Positions 20,347 to 23,084 of a DNA stretch of 23,084 nucleotides are shown here, piece after piece (the first letter of the stretch is position 1; the number at the start of each line of letters is the position of its first letter). A program made the translations under genes and the position numbers. The notes beneath the pieces were generated by a model that saw only the letters and a program-made list of their open reading frames with translations, ran no database searches and was not told the DNA's origin. The stretch comes from Sulfurospirillum sp. UBA1314 (lineage in GTDB: Bacteria > Campylobacterota > Campylobacteria > Campylobacterales > Sulfurospirillaceae): contig DBTO01000042.1 of the NCBI GenBank assembly GCA_002307095.1, positions 1 to 23,084 of the forward strand. The letters are read 5' to 3'.

Positions 20347-23084
20347 TTAAAAGATCGGACACGCTTTTCCGTAGCAATACTGATTGAATTTTTTCTGATC
20401 GCATTTGGTTTCCATCTCAGCTAAAAGCTTTACATGTAAAAACGTTTCGGACAACGATGAAGCGATATTTAGGGCTGTCCAAACTTCCCTGTTGCAACAA
20501 CGCGCCGCTTCGTATTCGGCGATTTTACCGAGCACCGCGTACGTTACTTTTTGAGCTGTGGAGCGTGCTTTTTTCGCCACGGGTGAGGACTCTAACAATA
20601 TGTCAAAACCGATGCCAACCCCACTGGCCGCACCGCAAATTCCTAAAAATCCACACGCACCGCCCATAATGCTTGAACCCCTTGAAAGCGCCGTTTTAAG
20701 CGCACTCTCACTCACGTTTCCACCACTGTTTTTATAGGCAGTTACGATGATGGCAGGCACCATCGCGTGGTGTTCAGGACCGTGTTTTGGGATGCTGGGG
20801 TGTTCTCTGATCTGCCTGAAAAGCTTCAGCATATCGCGCTCTTTGGATGTTGCGCAGATGTGCTCTATCACACTGAGTGCCTCTTTGGCATGACACGCAT
20901 CGCAGACATAATGCCCCTCTTTACATGTAACGCTTTGATGACTGATACTTCCGCAGTAGTAGCATGTAGCTTCTTCAAGCGTCGCCTTATAGACAAGCTC
21001 TGAGGAGCAGACCATGCAGTTATGATTCTGCTTAGGAGCTACACTAAACGAAACCTTTGCCGTCGGTTTTGGAGCCAATAAAAGACTTGGTTTTGCCTCA
21101 GGCGGTGTCGCACAGCAACAGCTTTGCCCCTCTTGGTTGGTGACATTTCCCTTTTCATCGAGTAGAAACAGCTCGCTTTCCAACCGCTTCGCCAACGCCT
21201 CATCGATGCGTGTTTTGATGCCTTTAAAAAGTGTAATGCCATTTTCCAAAACAAGGCTTTCACCCACGCCTTTGTAGATGACGTCGACCTGTTTTTGTTC
21301 ACTGGGTTTATATGCCTCAAACGTGAGCGAGTAAAAAGTATGCCCTTGCACCTCACGGTAAAAAAAACGCTTCACAAGGGCAATATTTTCAAACCCACTC
21401 TCACGAAGCAGTCCTAAAAGATGGGCTTGTGTGAGCGCTCCACCGATGCACTCGCCGCTCAGTTTCGCATCGTTGCGAATGAGCGCACTCGCCTCTTCAT
21501 CACACACAACATCGGAGACCACGAGCCTGCCACCCTTTTTCAGCACCCGAAAGATCTCCGCGAAGAGTTTGCGTTTGTGACTGGAAAGGTTGAGCACACA
21601 GTTGGAGGTGATGACATCAAAACTCCCCTCTTCCTCTGGCAATGCTTCAAGGTAGCCTTTGGCAAACGTGAGGTTGCTATAGCCCAAACTTTGCGCTACC
21701 TCTTCTGCTCCACTTCGAGCGATTTTCAGCATCGAGTCGAGCATATCAACGCCCACAACACGCCCATTTTTGCCCACCAATTTAGAGGCAATAAAACATT
21801 CAATGCCTCTGCCAGAGCCCAAATCGAGCATAGATTCACCCTCTTGGAGCTTCGCATCTAAGATGGGACTTCCACAGCCGTAGCCTCGAAAGCGCAAATG
21901 AGAGGGAATGTGTGAAAGGTACTGCTCTTCGTAGCACGCAGGATTGAGGATGCTTTCCTTATCTTCCAATGCCGCGTCATGGTAAAAGGCTTTGACTAAG
22001 CGCAACGATTCGCTCTCCCCAGTGGCAAGCAGACAGTTCGCATGGGTATGCGCCACGCCCTCATTGGCTCCACAACTGTAAAGAATATCGCCCATCTCTA
22101 AACACAAAGCAGGCTTTACATGTAAAGATTCAAACTGCTTCGCCTCTTGCAGGATCAGCCACAACGCGAGCTTTTCCAATAGCGGTTCATACGGGTCATC
22201 GCCCATCACTGTTTTGGCATGCGAAAAGCTGTGGTCTAAGTCGCCGCCACCGAGTAAAAAACGCAGTGGTGAAGAGAGTGCCGTGATGGAATGCGACGCA
22301 ATCGCTTTAGCCACTCTGCTTTCAAGTGCTTCAACGATGCTCTCTCCTTCCATCCAAAGTTCATCTTCTCCGACCATCGCCGCACTCGGGTAAAAGTGCC
22401 CATCGTACCCTAACGCGATGGAACTTCGCCCTGAACTTGAGCCATCGTGCACTGTGCCTTTGGGGGCGAAGATTTGCGTTTTGAGCGCTTCAAAATTGTC
22501 AATGACAAGTCCTAAAGTTTGCGCTTTTTGATAGGCGTTTGTGAGCGCGCTAAAAAGCGTGTCATGCGCTATCAAGTCCTCATCAACGCCTCGTCCACGG
22601 GAAAAGTACCATAAGAAATGCAGATGCCCCGCTTTAAGCTCGCTCGCCAACGTCACAATCTCGTCTAAACTGTGGATATTCAGTGGATGCAGACAGACCG
22701 AAAGTGAGAACGAATACCCTGCTTTTTGAAGCCAAAGGATGTTGCGCTCAAGTTTCTCAAAACTCCCAACGCCTCGAATCGCGTCATGCTCTTTAGGCAA
22801 TCCATCAAGGCTGATTTGAAAGTGCAAACGTGCGGTTGGAAACGCTTTACATGTAAAGATTTTTTCAAGCAACAGTCCATTGCTCAAGATGACCACTTCC
22901 GTGTCGCTCCAAGCTAAAATGAGCTCAACCAAAGCAAGCAGTTCAGGATGCACCAACGGCTCGCCACCGCTGATGATAAAAAGCCGACAGCCAAGGGTGT
23001 ACGCTTCGTTTACATGTAAAGCAATCGTCTCGAAATTCAGAGTATCTTTTTCTTTAGGCGAAGAGCTAAAAAGGCAGTGCGTAC
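20347..23084 (-). CDS. Radical SAM / ArsM-like methyltransferase / DUF5714 fusion, 5' end outside window
   Basis: The frame is open to the right edge; 911 residues are visible, numbered here from the first full codon. Radical SAM: THCLFSSSP at the start holds the last Cys of the CxxxCxxC cluster motif (the others are cut off), and GGEP is at 39-42. The SPASM-like region (GYDGHFYPSAAM) lacks its usual Cys. Methyltransferase: LDLGSGRG from 419, and the three Cys positions of arsenite methyltransferase ArsM, in YGCGSP (C403), SNCVLNLS (C495) and ECIGGAL (C545). A linker has CCC at 655-657. From 689, DUF5714: CMVC, CYYCG, CKEGHYVCDACH, HGPEHH, GGACGFLGICG and RCCNR. Predicted to modify or methylate a metalloid or related substrate; the exact reaction is unknown. 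Confidence 0.87.
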   Translation of the reverse strand, partial: THCLFSSSPKEKDTLNFETIALHVNEAYTLGCRLFIISGGEPLVHPELLALVELILAWSDTEVVILSNGLLLEKIFTCKAFPTARLHFQISLDGLPKEHDAIRGVGSFEKLERNILWLQKAGYSFSLSVCLHPLNIHSLDEIVTLASELKAGHLHFLWYFSRGRGVDEDLIAHDTLFSALTNAYQKAQTLGLVIDNFEALKTQIFAPKGTVHDGSSSGRSSIALGYDGHFYPSAAMVGEDELWMEGESIVEALESRVAKAIASHSITALSSPLRFLLGGGDLDHSFSHAKTVMGDDPYEPLLEKLALWLILQEAKQFESLHVKPALCLEMGDILYSCGANEGVAHTHANCLLATGESESLRLVKAFYHDAALEDKESILNPACYEEQYLSHIPSHLRFRGYGCGSPILDAKLQEGESMLDLGSGRGIECFIASKLVGKNGRVVGVDMLDSMLKIARSGAEEVAQSLGYSNLTFAKGYLEALPEEEGSFDVITSNCVLNLSSHKRKLFAEIFRVLKKGGRLVVSDVVCDEEASALIRNDAKLSGECIGGALTQAHLLGLLRESGFENIALVKRFFYREVQGHTFYSLTFEAYKPSEQKQVDVIYKGVGESLVLENGITLFKGIKTRIDEALAKRLESELFLLDEKGNVTNQEGQSCCCATPPEAKPSLLLAPKPTAKVSFSVAPKQNHNCMVCSSELVYKATLEEATCYYCGSISHQSVTCKEGHYVCDACHAKEALSVIEHICATSKERDMLKLFRQIREHPSIPKHGPEHHAMVPAIIVTAYKNSGGNVSESALKTALSRGSSIMGGACGFLGICGAASGVGIGFDILLESSPVAKKARSTAQKVTYAVLGKIAEYEAARCCNREVWTALNIASSLSETFLHVKLLAEMETKCDQKKFNQYCYGKACPIF
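20429..20440. repeat. TTTACATGTAAA palindrome in fusion gene (DUF5714 end)
   Basis: Exact 12-mer encoding Leu-His-Val-Lys near the C-terminus. Confidence 0.95.
20921..20930. repeat. TTACATGTAA palindrome in fusion gene (DUF5714 Cys motif)
   Basis: Read as GTT ACA TGT AAA (Val-Thr-Cys-Lys); the Cys begins the conserved CxxGHYVCDxCH motif. Confidence 0.95.
22115..22126. repeat. TTTACATGTAAA palindrome in fusion gene (inter-domain)
   Basis: Exact 12-mer encoding Leu-His-Val-Lys between the radical SAM and methyltransferase parts. Confidence 0.95.
22846..22857. repeat. TTTACATGTAAA palindrome in fusion gene (radical SAM)
   Basis: Exact 12-mer read as TTT ACA TGT AAA (Phe-Thr-Cys-Lys). Confidence 0.95.
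23009..23020. repeat. TTTACATGTAAA palindrome in fusion gene (5' part)
   Basis: Exact 12-mer encoding Leu-His-Val-Asn, upstream of the GGEP motif. Confidence 0.95.

Noticed and set aside
21421..21861. 146-codon plus-strand ORF opposite the fusion gene
   Set aside because: Antisense to the methyltransferase domain with conserved motifs; no independent support.
373..23020. TTACATGTAA as a single-regulator operator (for example a CopY/BlaI-type TACA-N2-TGTA box)
   Set aside because: The spacing differs (no N2 between the halves), and most copies are inside coding sequence of unrelated genes.
1..23084. CRISPR arrays, tRNA or rRNA genes, insertion sequences
   Set aside because: Looked for and not seen: no regularly spaced repeats with spacers, no cloverleaf or rRNA sequence recognised, no transposase.

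Overview
The window looks like chromosome of a Campylobacterota (epsilonproteobacterial) anaerobe, most likely Sulfurospirillum or a close relative. The main reasons are a complete nitrate reductase operon in the order napA-G-H-B-F-L-D (NapGH, no NapC), an Alvin-type two-cluster ferredoxin, a beta-barrel porin, and promoters that mostly have only a -10 element.

Layout. 1-1512 (minus): a truncated YwqK/MORN-like secreted protein, then the ATPase YchF. 1570-8892 (minus): the nap operon, tightly packed with 4-base ATGA overlaps, ending in a small Aer-type PAS protein whose tail resembles a ribbon-helix-helix DNA-binding fold. A CRP/FNR-type palindrome sits upstream of napA. 9187-12945: an accessory island. 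It holds an HNH nuclease and an SMC/ABC-type ATPase fused to a RhuM domain (a Septu-like defence pair, very AT-rich), a BrnT/BrnA toxin-antitoxin pair on the same strand directly upstream, and a divergent DinJ/YafQ-like pair. 12946-14072: an AlaX-type editing protein flanked by two decayed 3' ends of brnA. 14073-18271: an ABM-domain protein, a porin, a DUF2267 protein, nicotinate phosphoribosyltransferase and ferredoxin. 18327-23084 (minus): a COG0523/P47K GTPase, an aquaglyceroporin with a Cys-rich tail, and a very large radical SAM / ArsM-like methyltransferase / DUF5714 fusion cut by the window edge. I propose the last three form a metalloid methylation and transport locus.

Cutting across all of this is the palindrome TTACATGTAA (usually TTTACATGTAAA). 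I count 17 copies by eye, where well under one is expected. They lie both between and inside genes, in only two of the three possible reading frames, and are absent from the AT-rich defence genes. This resembles the highly iterated palindrome HIP1 of cyanobacteria.

All calls come from reading the sequence; no database search was run. Starts were moved from the longest possible ORF to the ATG with the best Shine-Dalgarno where one was visible.
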